The notes under the pieces: generated by a model
The model's input: the letters and a program-made list of their open reading frames with translations, nothing else
The model's database searches: none
What the model was told of the DNA's origin: nothing
Assembly (NCBI GenBank): GCA_963204745.1
Contig: CAUJHF010000047.1
Location: forward strand, 1-53,458
DNA length: 53,458 bases
Direction of reading: 5' to 3'
From: Pseudomonadota bacterium
Lineage (GTDB): Bacteria; Pseudomonadota; Gammaproteobacteria; Steroidobacterales; GCA-2729495
Program-made: the position numbers and the translations under genes
Shown here: one piece after another, positions 8,726-16,485 of the stretch
How positions within the stretch are numbered: the first letter of the stretch is position 1
Layout: each line of letters starts with the position of its first letter

Positions 8726-11700
8726 TCAGGTGGCGATGTCGGCGGGTCGCTGGCCGGTGTTCCGGACCTTGCCGCGACGCTGCTGCCACCGGCGACCGAT
8801 GTTGGCCTGGAGCATGAGGATGCTCGGCGTCAGTATCAGCGTGAGGATGGAGGCGAAGGTCAGACCGCCGACGATCACCGCCGCCATCTCTGCCCACCAC
8901 TGGCCGCTCGGGCTGCCGAAGGTGATCCTGCGGTCGAGAAAGTCGATGTTCATGCCGAGTGCCATCGGCAACAGGCCGAGGATCATCACGATCTTGGTCA
9001 GCAGCACCGGTCGCAGGCGCTGGGCGCAGGTGCGCAGTACCGCTTCCCTGGCATTCATGCCGGCTTCCGCGAGCTTGTTGTAGGTGTCGATCAGCACGAT
9101 GTTGTTGTTGACGATGATGCCTGCCAGCGCGATTGTGCCGATGCCGCAGTTGACCAGGCTGAAGGGCTTCCCGGTGACCATCAGCCCGATCAGCACACCA
9201 CCGGTCGAGAACACCACGGCGGTGAGCACCAGCAAGGGCTGAAACAGGCTGTTGAATTCGGCGACCAGGATCAGCGCGATCAGGCCGAGGCCGATCAGAA
9301 AAGCCTTGATGAGAAAGCTTGCGGTTTCCTGCTGGGTTTTCGCGCCACCCTTGAAGCGGATCGACACGCTGGGATCGAGCTGCAGCGATGGCAGAGCCGC
9401 AGTGACTATTGCCAGCACCGGGTCGATCTGCACGCCGGGGTCGATGTCGGCCTGTACGAGCATGGTGCGACGCATGTCGGTGCGCATGATCGTCGGCGTC
9501 GCTGCACCGGGTGTGCGCGATACGAAGCTGCCTATCGGCACGTTGCCGGTGCGCGTGGGGATGCGCAGTTCGGCGAGCTGGTCGAGACTGCGATCGTCGG
9601 CCGGGAAGCGGACCCGGATGTCGATTTCCTCATCGGAATCGTCCGGCCGGTAAGTGCCGAGCTTGATGCCATTGGTGACCAGCTGGATGATGCTGCCGAC
9701 CAGTGACACATCGGCGCCAAATTTGGCGGCCTGGGCGCGATCCACATCCATGCGCCATTCGATGCCGGGCAGGGGCTGCGTGTCTTCGGTATTGCGTACG
9801 CCCGGAATCTTCTCGACCACACCGTGTATCTTCGTTACGGCATCGCGCAGCGCATCGAGCGATGGCGACGAGGCCTCGATGGTGACCGGTTTGCCCTGTT
9901 CGGGGCCGGTATTCGGCAGGCGCGCCTCGATGGCGAGCCCGGCGATGTCGGCGGTGCGTTTGCGGATGTCGGCCATGATTTCGGCTGCCGGGCGCCGCCG
10001 GTCCCAGTTCTCGAAGTTCAGGCTGATCGAGCCGATCTGGTCGGCCGGCGCGCCTGCATTGCCCTTGCCGGCGGTCGCATAGGCGGTCTTGACGCCGTCG
10101 ACACCGACGATGCGCTGTTCGACGAGGCGCACCAGACGGTCCTTCTCCTGGGTGGACAGGTCGCCGCGTGCGCGGATGTCGACGCTGCCCTGTGGCGGGT
10201 CCACTGAGGGGAAGAGGGTGACGCCGTTACCCAAGGTGCCATAAGCGATGAACACCAGGATCAGCATGGCGGTCAGCAGACCGACGGTACGAGCCGGGTG
10301 ATTGACCGCGCGCGTGACGAGGCGCAGGTAGGTGCCGGTCCATCCGCCGATCTCGCCGAGGTCGCCCTCTTCGGCGAGCATGAGCTGGCGGCGGCTCTCC
10401 GGCGTGAGGTGACCGGCCCGGCCAAAAATCGAACCGAGTGCCGGGACCACGAACATGGCGATGAGCAGCGAGGCGACCAGCGTATAGACCAGCACGATCG
10501 GCATCGACTTCAGGAAGCTGCCGATCAGGCCGGGCCAGAAAACCAGCGGCAGGAATGCGACGATGGTTGCGGAGATCGAGGCGAAGATCGGCCAGGCCAT
10601 GCGCTTGGCAGCCTCGGCATAGGCGACGCGGCGATCGAGGCCTTCCGCCATGCGGCGATCGGCGAGTTCCACCACGACGATTCCGCCATCGACGACCAGG
10701 CCCACCGACATGATCAGGCCGAAGAAGACCACCATGTTCATGGTCATGTCGGACATGCCGATGAGCAGGAATGCGGCGCAGAAGGAGCCGGGAATCGAGA
10801 TCCCGGCGAGCAGGGCGTTTTGCAGGCCGAGGATGCCGATCAGGCAGATCACCACCAGCAGGACGGCCACGACCACGTCATTGACCAGCTGGTTGACGTC
10901 GTCGCGCACGAACACGGATTTGTCCCGCGAGTAGGTCAGTGTGATTCCGGGCGGCCAGGTCTTCTGTGCCTCGGCGATCACCAGCTTGATGCTGGCAACG
11001 ACGTCAAGCAGGTTGGAACCGTTGCGCTGGACGACACGAATGCCGACGGCCGGTTTGCCGTTCAGGCGCGAATAGCTTTCCGCATCCTTGAAGGTACGGT
11101 GCACCTGGGCGATGTCGCGGAAATAGACGACTTTCTGGCCGTCTGTTTTCAGTGGCAGGCTGAGCAGGTCTTCCGGCGACTCGATCAGGCCCGGTACCTT
11201 GACGGCAAAGCGTCCCTGTTCCGACTGCAGGGAACCCGCGGCGACCAGCCGGTTGTTCCGCTCCACGAAGCTGAGCACGTCAGCGGGCGACAGCCCGTAG
11301 CTTTCCATTGCCAGGGGATTGATGACGATTTCCAGTACCTCGTCGCGTATGCCGACCAGGTTGACCTCCAGCACGCCATCAACCGCCTGCAGCTGGTCCT
11401 CCAACTTTCGTGCAATGGAATTCATCGTGCGTTCCGGCACGCTGCCGCCGAGGTTGATGACCAGCATCGGGTCGAACTGCGAGAACTTGATCTCGTTGAC
11501 GGTCGGCTCGCGTGCATCAACGGGCATTTCCGCCTTGGCCTGGTCGACTTTCTCGCGGACATTGGTCAGCGCCTGGTCGATGTCGATCTCCGGCTCGAAC
11601 TCGAGCGTTACCGAGGCGCGGCCTTCGGTCGCCGAGGCAACCATTTCCTTGATGCCCTCGATGTTGCGCAGTTGCTGCTCGAGTGGCCGGACCAGCAGCC

Positions 11701-11884
11701 GCTCGGAATCCTCGGCCGACACACCCTCAAGCACTACCGCGACGCTGATGTAGGGGAAGTCGACATCCGGCTGGGCTTCTTTCGGAACGCCCCGGTAAGC
11801 GACTGTGCCGGCAACCAGCAGCACGAACAGCGCCACCAGAACCGCACGGCTGCGGCTGACACACAGGTCGATCAGCGCATTCAT
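8726..11884 (-). CDS. RND efflux pump inner-membrane permease
   Basis: A 1052-residue RND transporter of the AcrB/MexK type, with twelve predicted helices and two large periplasmic loops, driving proton-coupled efflux as part of a tripartite pump. It opens with a first helix (SRAVLVALFVLLVAGTVAY), then QPDVDFPYISV and the EGVSAEDSE/LRNIEGIKE porter blocks. In helix 4, where AcrB has the proton-relay pair Asp407-Asp408, this protein reads GLVVDGGIVVVE, so only one Asp (399) remains and the second is Gly. Helix 10 reads GIIVNNNIVLID, with Asn where AcrB has Lys940; this is seen in other RND subfamilies. Its ATG overlaps the adaptor stop by one base (TGATG). No outer-membrane channel gene is in the window. 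The exported substrate is unknown. Confidence 0.95.
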   Translation of the reverse strand: MNALIDLCVSRSRAVLVALFVLLVAGTVAYRGVPKEAQPDVDFPYISVAVVLEGVSAEDSERLLVRPLEQQLRNIEGIKEMVASATEGRASVTLEFEPEIDIDQALTNVREKVDQAKAEMPVDAREPTVNEIKFSQFDPMLVINLGGSVPERTMNSIARKLEDQLQAVDGVLEVNLVGIRDEVLEIVINPLAMESYGLSPADVLSFVERNNRLVAAGSLQSEQGRFAVKVPGLIESPEDLLSLPLKTDGQKVVYFRDIAQVHRTFKDAESYSRLNGKPAVGIRVVQRNGSNLLDVVASIKLVIAEAQKTWPPGITLTYSRDKSVFVRDDVNQLVNDVVVAVLLVVICLIGILGLQNALLAGISIPGSFCAAFLLIGMSDMTMNMVVFFGLIMSVGLVVDGGIVVVELADRRMAEGLDRRVAYAEAAKRMAWPIFASISATIVAFLPLVFWPGLIGSFLKSMPIVLVYTLVASLLIAMFVVPALGSIFGRAGHLTPESRRQLMLAEEGDLGEIGGWTGTYLRLVTRAVNHPARTVGLLTAMLILVFIAYGTLGNGVTLFPSVDPPQGSVDIRARGDLSTQEKDRLVRLVEQRIVGVDGVKTAYATAGKGNAGAPADQIGSISLNFENWDRRRPAAEIMADIRKRTADIAGLAIEARLPNTGPEQGKPVTIEASSPSLDALRDAVTKIHGVVEKIPGVRNTEDTQPLPGIEWRMDVDRAQAAKFGADVSLVGSIIQLVTNGIKLGTYRPDDSDEEIDIRVRFPADDRSLDQLAELRIPTRTGNVPIGSFVSRTPGAATPTIMRTDMRRTMLVQADIDPGVQIDPVLAIVTAALPSLQLDPSVSIRFKGGAKTQQETASFLIKAFLIGLGLIALILVAEFNSLFQPLLVLTAVVFSTGGVLIGLMVTGKPFSLVNCGIGTIALAGIIVNNNIVLIDTYNKLAEAGMNAREAVLRTCAQRLRPVLLTKIVMILGLLPMALGMNIDFLDRRITFGSPSGQWWAEMAAVIVGGLTFASILTLILTPSILMLQANIGRRWQQRRGKVRNTGQRPADIAT

Positions 11885-13005
11885 CAGTTCGGATCCGGAG
11901 ACTGGCTGGCAGCGAGTGCTTCGGTTTGCACCGGTACGGCCTTCACCGACTGACCGGCGGACACATAGCCTTGGCCGACGACGATGATGTTGGCCTGTTC
12001 GGGCAGTCCGGTAACCCAGATGCCGTTCGCACCGGAGCGGGCGATGGTGATCTGGTGAAAGGCGACGGTGCCGCCCTGGTCAACGGTCTTGACGCCAAGC
12101 TTGCCCTCGGCATTCAGCGTGAGTATGGAAGGTGAAATCCGGTAGGCAAGCACCTTGCCCGCCGGGATGCGCATTTCCGTGGTCACGCCGGCCGGCAGCT
12201 TGCCGCCCGGATTGGGCAGTTCGAGTTCAACCGTGAATGTGCGCGTGGACTCGTCGGCAACCGGTGCGATGTAGCGGATCTTGCCGCCGACTTCCTGGCC
12301 GGTGACCAGGTGTGCAGTCGCAAAGCTGCCAATGCGGGCAAAACCCGCATCCTGCTCGGCGATGCTGCCGGTGACGATGAGGCTCGTGTTGTCGACGAAG
12401 GTGACGACCGGATCGCCGGCGCGCACGTAATCGCCGATCTCGACGGTCCGCTCCTGCACCATGCCGTCGAATGGTGCGCGGATGGTCATGTAGTCCAGGT
12501 CGAGTTCGGCGCGCGTCAGTTCAGCGCGCGCGGTTTCCAGTTTGGCGAGCGCTTCAGCGAGCTGGGTGTCCGATACGTAGCCTTGGGGTTTGAGCTCAAG
12601 CTGGCCCTTGTATGAAGCCTCCTGCTGATTGACGCCGGCCCGTGCCTGTTCCAGGCGGGCCTCGCGGTCGCGCAAATCGAGCGTCAGCAGCACGTCGCCT
12701 TTTCTTGCCATCGCGCCGCGCCGTACGCCCAGTTCGCTGACCCTGCCACTGGTTTCGGCCTTCAGTTCCACCTGGCGTGCCGGCGCAGTGCGACCGTAAA
12801 TGCTCAGGTTGCGGGTGACCGGTTGAGCGACCTGTGCCTGGATCTGCACGCTCATGGTGCCGGCAGTGGTCTCGGTGCTGGCGGCGTTGTCTGTTTCTGC
12901 GGATTTCCTGCCGAGGAGGCCGGACAGTAACCAGAGACTGACGAGTACTGCGAGACCGACAGCAATGAACTTGGGGCGGCTCGTCAGCTGGTCGAAAATA
13001 CGCAT
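11884..13005 (-). CDS. RND efflux periplasmic adaptor (membrane fusion protein)
   Basis: A 373-residue HlyD/AcrA-type adaptor, anchored by an N-terminal helix (FIAVGLAVLVSLWLLSGLLG, residues 13-32) with no lipobox. The order is an N-terminal barrel-sandwich half (ARQVELKAETSGRVSEL, RKGDVLLTLD), an alpha-hairpin rich in Ala, Glu and Arg (about 110-170), the second lipoyl half (IRAPFDGMVQERTVEIGDYVRAGDPV), a beta-barrel, and a membrane-proximal domain ending VVGQGYVSAGQSVKAV. The start ATG is preceded by AAGGA at good spacing. First gene of the leftward operon adaptor-pump-SAM hydrolase, it faces the HiPIP gene across a 365-base region. Family assignment is firm. Confidence 0.95.
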   Translation of the reverse strand: MRIFDQLTSRPKFIAVGLAVLVSLWLLSGLLGRKSAETDNAASTETTAGTMSVQIQAQVAQPVTRNLSIYGRTAPARQVELKAETSGRVSELGVRRGAMARKGDVLLTLDLRDREARLEQARAGVNQQEASYKGQLELKPQGYVSDTQLAEALAKLETARAELTRAELDLDYMTIRAPFDGMVQERTVEIGDYVRAGDPVVTFVDNTSLIVTGSIAEQDAGFARIGSFATAHLVTGQEVGGKIRYIAPVADESTRTFTVELELPNPGGKLPAGVTTEMRIPAGKVLAYRISPSILTLNAEGKLGVKTVDQGGTVAFHQITIARSGANGIWVTGLPEQANIIVVGQGYVSAGQSVKAVPVQTEALAASQSPDPN

Positions 13006-13128
13006 GCAAAGTCCTTGATGGAATCGGGTGTGGGGCAGCGACGAAACTCTAGAGGCTCGTGCCTGACCATGCCATCAGCACTTTGCTGCAATCCGGTGCC
13101 CGGATGCGAAACGGCTCCGGCAGTAGCG

Positions 13129-13156
13129 ATGGTACAGTCAGAAAAACATATATCAA
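13129..13156 (-). promoter_or_regulatory. Candidate sigma-70 promoter for the leftward RND operon
   Basis: On the minus strand TTGATA (5 of 6 to the minus-35 consensus, bases 13151-13156) is followed after 16 bases by TACCAT (4 of 6 to minus-10, bases 13129-13134). Transcription would start about 115 bases before the adaptor ATG. The match is moderate and unsupported by any other evidence. Confidence 0.28.
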
Positions 13157-13207
13157 TCATCCGGATAGATGACTTCTCGTGGAGCATGCAGCAAGCCCCG
13201 GGGCTTT

Positions 13208-13222
13208 GTAACTTTTTGTAAC
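13208..13222 (+). promoter_or_regulatory. GTAAC-N5-GTAAC direct repeat, possible OmpR/CpxR-type regulator site
   Basis: The sequence GTAACTTTTTGTAAC contains two identical pentamers exactly ten bases apart, one helical turn, the spacing used by OmpR-family response regulators; it differs by one base per half from the CpxR consensus GTAAA-N5-GTAAA. It lies in the 365-base gap (13006-13370) between the RND operon and the HiPIP gene. That gap also has an 8-bp palindrome ATCCGGAT (13159-13166) and otherwise shows no gene or clear terminator. Role is inferred from shape and place only. Confidence 0.35.
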
Positions 13223-13370
13223 CGCAGGCTGTGACCATCGATGGCGGCGCTGCCGGCGCTGGCTGCCGGCAGGGGTTTTCCCGGATGCGCCTTGCGGGGG
13301 GCATTGTTAAGATGCGTGACCCCTGCGCTATGCCGGGATGCACACGTTTTTTAACCGAAGGGAATCCAAA

Positions 13371-13706
13371 ATGAGTCAGGAATTTACTCGCCGCCGTTTC
13401 CTCGCAACAGTTGCCGTAGCGGTACCGGCCGGTGCCGTGCTGATGAGCGCGACCACGGCCACTGCCGCTGATCTGCCGCACCTCGATGTCAACGATCCTT
13501 CAGCCAAGGCATTGGGCTACGTTGTCGATGCGAAGAACGTCGATCGCAAGAGCCCTCTGGCGGCCCGCTTTGCTGACGGTCAGCACTGTGCCAACTGCCA
13601 GGTGATCCAGGGCAAGGACGGCGAAGCCTTTCGTCCCTGCGCGATCTTCCCGGGCAAGCTGGTTGCCGCCGCGGGCTGGTGCAGCGCCTGGGCGAAGAAG
13701 GCCTGA
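13371..13706 (+). CDS. High-potential iron-sulfur protein (HiPIP), Tat-exported
   Basis: A 111-residue precursor of a small periplasmic electron carrier holding one [4Fe-4S] cluster. The N-terminus carries a twin-arginine signal (TRRRFLATVAVAVPAGAVL) with a likely cleavage after TATAA near residue 33. Four cluster cysteines are at 73, 76, 90 and 104 (CANC, then FRPCAIF and GWCSAW), giving the C-x2-C-x13-C-x13-C spacing typical of HiPIPs, and the aromatic Trp near the last Cys is also typical. The ATG at 13371 has GAAGGGA upstream; an upstream in-frame ATG at 13338 would put extra residues before the Tat motif. HiPIPs shuttle electrons to reaction centres, oxidases or molybdoenzymes, which fits the molybdenum-cofactor genes just downstream. 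The last 28 bases overlap mobB in another frame. Confidence 0.96.
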   Translation: MSQEFTRRRFLATVAVAVPAGAVLMSATTATAADLPHLDVNDPSAKALGYVVDAKNVDRKSPLAARFADGQHCANCQVIQGKDGEAFRPCAIFPGKLVAAAGWCSAWAKKA

Positions 13707-14215
13707 TCAGGGTATTCGGTGTTGCCGGTTACAAGAACGCCGGCAAGACCACGCTGATCGTCGATCTGGTGCGTGAGCTCACCCGCCGCGGCTGGCGGGT
13801 GGGCACCATCAAACACGCGCACCACAGCTTCGATATCGACCATCCCGGTAAAGACAGTTATCTGCATCGGACAGCCGGCGCGGCGGAAGTGATCGTCGCG
13901 TCGGCCTCACGCTGGGCGCATATCCGCGAACTGGCAGATCAGCCGCCGGCCAGTCTCGATGAACTGCTCGGCCACATGGGGCCGCTCGACCTGGTGCTGG
14001 TCGAAGGCTGGAAACACGGTACGCACCCGCGCATCGAGGTGCGGCGGCAGGAGAGCCCGGCACCACGACTCACCGATGCCGACCCGGCCGTGCTGGCTGT
14101 GGTGTCCGACGTCCCGCTACCTGAAGAGCGCTGCCCGGTACTTGCCCGGGATGCGTTGCCCGTCATCGCTGATTTCATTCTTGAAGCCGTCGGCCTGCCC
14201 GCAACCCCGTTGTAG
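13679..14215 (+). CDS. mobB: Molybdopterin-guanine dinucleotide biosynthesis adaptor MobB
   Basis: A 178-residue P-loop GTP-binding protein that assists MobA in adding GMP to the molybdenum cofactor in the cytosol. The Walker A loop is GYKNAGKTT at about 17-25, followed by VGTIKHAHHSFDIDHPGKDSY and DLVLVEGWKHG, all MobB signatures, and a C-terminal PVIADFILE helix. The best start is the GTG at 13679, inside the HiPIP gene; no other usual start precedes the P-loop, so translational coupling with HiPIP is likely. The stop TAG (13213 kb side, bases 14213-14215) is the TAG of the first REP copy in the following array. mobA is not in the window. moeA converges from the other side. Confidence 0.93.
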   Translation: MQRLGEEGLIRVFGVAGYKNAGKTTLIVDLVRELTRRGWRVGTIKHAHHSFDIDHPGKDSYLHRTAGAAEVIVASASRWAHIRELADQPPASLDELLGHMGPLDLVLVEGWKHGTHPRIEVRRQESPAPRLTDADPAVLAVVSDVPLPEERCPVLARDALPVIADFILEAVGLPATPL

Positions 14216-14443
14216 GAGCGCCTTCAGCCGCGATTCCCTCTTCTGGTAGGAGCGGCTTCAGCCGCGATTCCCTCTTCGGGTAGGAGCGGCTTCAGCCGCG
14301 ATTGTCCTGGCTCGGAAATCGCGCCTGAAGGCGCTCCTACCCGAATCGTGCCACCGTAGGAGCGGCTTCAGCCGCGATTGTCCTGGCTCGGAGATCGCGC
14401 CTGAAGGCGCTCCTACGGGCATCGCGCCTGAAGGCGCTCCTAC
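14212..14443. repeat. REP array of seven halves between convergent mobB and moeA
   Basis: Four forward copies begin at about 14212, 14247, 14280 and 14356, and three inverted copies end CTCCTAC at about 14340, 14416 and 14443. Two forward/inverted pairs share the same inner spacer (ATTGTCCTGGCTCGGARATCG), which shows duplication of a whole inverted pair. The outermost copies provide the stop codons of mobB and moeA. No other sequence lies between the two genes, so the array is probably the shared 3' end and may terminate both transcripts. Confidence 0.93.
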
Positions 14444-15675
14444 CCGTCATCTGGATACAGCGGTGCTGTCAGCACCGTACTGCCGGCAGGCAGCAGGTCA
14501 TGCCCTTCCGGAATCACTGCCCAGCAGTTGGCCTTCAGCAAGGCGCCGATCCGGAATGACTCCTGTCCCGGCAGGATCTGTACCCGGCTGCGGGCTTCCG
14601 TATCTACTGTGCGACGGGCTTTGGCAAAGAAGCGCAGCTTGCTGCGGCTGCGGACAGCTTCGTCACAGATCGCCGGCCGGAAAACTTCGGCGGACATGCC
14701 CTGCATGGCACGCAGTGCGGGTATCACGAAGAAGCGCATGCCGACGGCAACTGCCAGCGGATTGCCGGGCAGGCCGAACAGGTGTTTGCCGCCGGGCAGT
14801 CGTGCATAGAGGATCGGTTTGCCCGGCCGGATCGCGACCTTGTGAAACAGGATCTCGCCGCCGAGCGAACGGACCACGTCCGGTATCAGGTCGAGCCGGC
14901 CTGCTGATACGCCGCCGGTGGTGAGAATCAGGTCGCAGCTGTCGGCGAGTGCGCGCAGTTCGTCGCGCAGGGCAACGGCACTGTCGGCCGCCGTACTGCG
15001 CGCGATGCCGGCGATGCCCAGCTGTGCGAGCAGCGCGCGCAGATAGGGGCCGTTCGCGTCACGAATCTGGCCGTCCTGCAGTTCACTCCCGCTGCTTGCC
15101 AGCTCGCTGCCGGTGGTGAGTATTGCCATGCGTGGTGTTGCACAGACGGAAACCTCGTCCAGACCGCAGGCAGCGAGGCCCATCAGATGGTGTGGCGCAA
15201 GGCGCGTGCCGGCATCGACCACCCGCTCACCGCGCCGGAAGTCCTCGCTCATCAGACGGACGTTCTGGCCGGGCTGCACGGGTTGCAGCAGGCGGATGCT
15301 GGTGAGCGCCGGCCCGCCCGGCACGTGTCCCGCGATACGTTCGACCGGCACCACGGCATCGAGGCCAGCCGGGACCGGTGCGCCCGTCATGATCTCCCAG
15401 GCGCTGCCGGGTGTTGCCTGCGGTGGTGCAAGTCCGGCGACGGCGGTGCCCGCGACCGGCAGGATCACCGGCTGCTGTTCGCTGGCCCCGACCGTGTCGC
15501 CCGAGACTACGGCATAGCCATCCATCGCCGCGTTGGCAAATGCAGGCACATCGAGGCGGGCAAACAGCGCATCAGCACTGACCCGGCCGGCGGCCTCATG
15601 CAGTGGAACGCTGTGCCGGGCGAGCACCGCTGACTCGGCGAGAATGATGCCGAGCGCTTCCTGGTAGCTGATCAC
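14440..15675 (-). CDS. moeA: Molybdopterin molybdenumtransferase MoeA
   Basis: A 411-residue enzyme that inserts molybdate into adenylylated molybdopterin, the last common step of molybdenum cofactor synthesis. Visible blocks in order: ISYQEALGIILAES, DVPAFANAAMDGYAV, WEIMTGAPVPAGLDAVVPVE, ILTTGSELA, GQIRDANGPYL, LILTTGGVSAGRLDLIPDVV, then HKVAIRPGKPILYARL and GLPGNPLAVAVGMRFFV. I chose the GTG at 15673-15675 because AGGA lies 6 bases upstream and the result equals the usual MoeA length; the frame stays open to 15813 but the extra residues are not MoeA-like. The stop codon TAG is part of the outer inverted REP copy. It is divergent from the chaperone gene at 15835 and convergent with mobB. 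Confidence 0.96.
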   Translation of the reverse strand: MISYQEALGIILAESAVLARHSVPLHEAAGRVSADALFARLDVPAFANAAMDGYAVVSGDTVGASEQQPVILPVAGTAVAGLAPPQATPGSAWEIMTGAPVPAGLDAVVPVERIAGHVPGGPALTSIRLLQPVQPGQNVRLMSEDFRRGERVVDAGTRLAPHHLMGLAACGLDEVSVCATPRMAILTTGSELASSGSELQDGQIRDANGPYLRALLAQLGIAGIARSTAADSAVALRDELRALADSCDLILTTGGVSAGRLDLIPDVVRSLGGEILFHKVAIRPGKPILYARLPGGKHLFGLPGNPLAVAVGMRFFVIPALRAMQGMSAEVFRPAICDEAVRSRSKLRFFAKARRTVDTEARSRVQILPGQESFRIGALLKANCWAVIPEGHDLLPAGSTVLTAPLYPDDG

Positions 15676-15834
15676 GGTCGGTCCTGATGGTGCGCGGCTT
15701 GTTGCCGCTCTGTTGTATCGGTATGTTGCCACACTTCCGGGTGTCGCCCTGGCAATGCCTGAATGCGATGCGCCACGATTCATGGAAGCAGAATGGACAG
15801 TCAAGCAAGTCATGGCCGGTCCCCGGAGGATCGC

Positions 15835-16485
15835 ATGAGCGGCACAGCGGCGTCAGGGGTGACGCGTCGCGTGGTCAATCGGGATACGGCGGCGACGGTC
15901 GCGCTGCGCTGTCTGTGTTATGCCGCCTTTTCCGAACTGCTGGCGTCACCGCATGAGGTGGATGTGCGCGCGGGTCTGCTTGCGCGGGTGGGTCTGGGCG
16001 ACGCGCTGGATGCGTTGCTCACCGAGGTCGGCAACGCGGATCTGCGGCAGCTGCAGACGGAATACAGCGGGTTGTTCGAGGTCGGCAGTGAGGGGCCACC
16101 GGTGCCAATCCGCGAAGACCTGCAGACCGGACAGCGGGCGGGTACGCGCGAGGATGTGGTGCGCTTCTACGACTACTTCGGTTATGTGCTCGACGAGAAA
16201 TTTTCCTGGCAGCCGGATCATCTGTCCCTGGAACTCGAGTTCATGCATTACCTGTGCTTCCGCGAGACAGAGGGCGGGGCCGACGTGCTCTCATACCAGC
16301 TGGCACAGGTGGACTTCGCCGAGCGGCATCTGGTCCGCTGGGTACCGCGCTTTGCCGCCGAAGTGGCGAACCATGCGCCCGGCTCGCTGTATGCGCGGGT
16401 CGTCGGCGCGTTGCGGGATTTCATCGAGGAAGATTTCGCCTGGCAGGCTGCCACGATCGCCCTGGACAATCAGCCGTCACCCTGA
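15835..16485 (+). CDS. TorD-superfamily chaperone of type II DMSO-reductase family molybdoenzymes
   Basis: A 216-residue, all-helical cytosolic protein resembling the chaperones DdhD/ClrD/EbdD, which bind the apo-catalytic subunit of type II DMSO-reductase enzymes and aid cofactor insertion before Tat export. Diagnostic stretches are LRCLCYAAFSELLASPHE, EYSGLFEVG, GTREDVVRFYDYFGY, WQPDHLSLELEFMHYLCF and a C-terminal LRDFIEEDFAWQ. The ATG at 15835 is preceded by GGAGGA; an upstream start at 15763 would add 24 unlike residues. No molybdoenzyme catalytic, iron-sulfur or heme subunit is in the window, although mobB, moeA and a HiPIP are close. Its stop overlaps the MFS start by one base (TGATG), so they are co-transcribed. 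Confidence 0.85.
   Translation: MSGTAASGVTRRVVNRDTAATVALRCLCYAAFSELLASPHEVDVRAGLLARVGLGDALDALLTEVGNADLRQLQTEYSGLFEVGSEGPPVPIREDLQTGQRAGTREDVVRFYDYFGYVLDEKFSWQPDHLSLELEFMHYLCFRETEGGADVLSYQLAQVDFAERHLVRWVPRFAAEVANHAPGSLYARVVGALRDFIEEDFAWQAATIALDNQPSP

Noticed and set aside
10298..11953. 551-codon plus-strand frame across the RND pump gene
   Set aside because: Composition is His/Asp/Gln-rich as expected for the reverse of membrane helices; no domain.
14212..14443. CRISPR-like array
   Set aside because: Repeats are inverted pairs with identical inner spacers, no unique spacers, no leader and no cas genes.
16254..16484. N-terminal extension of the MFS transporter
   Set aside because: It overlaps the chaperone gene in another frame; the MFS-like sequence begins at ATG 16485, which overlaps the chaperone stop.
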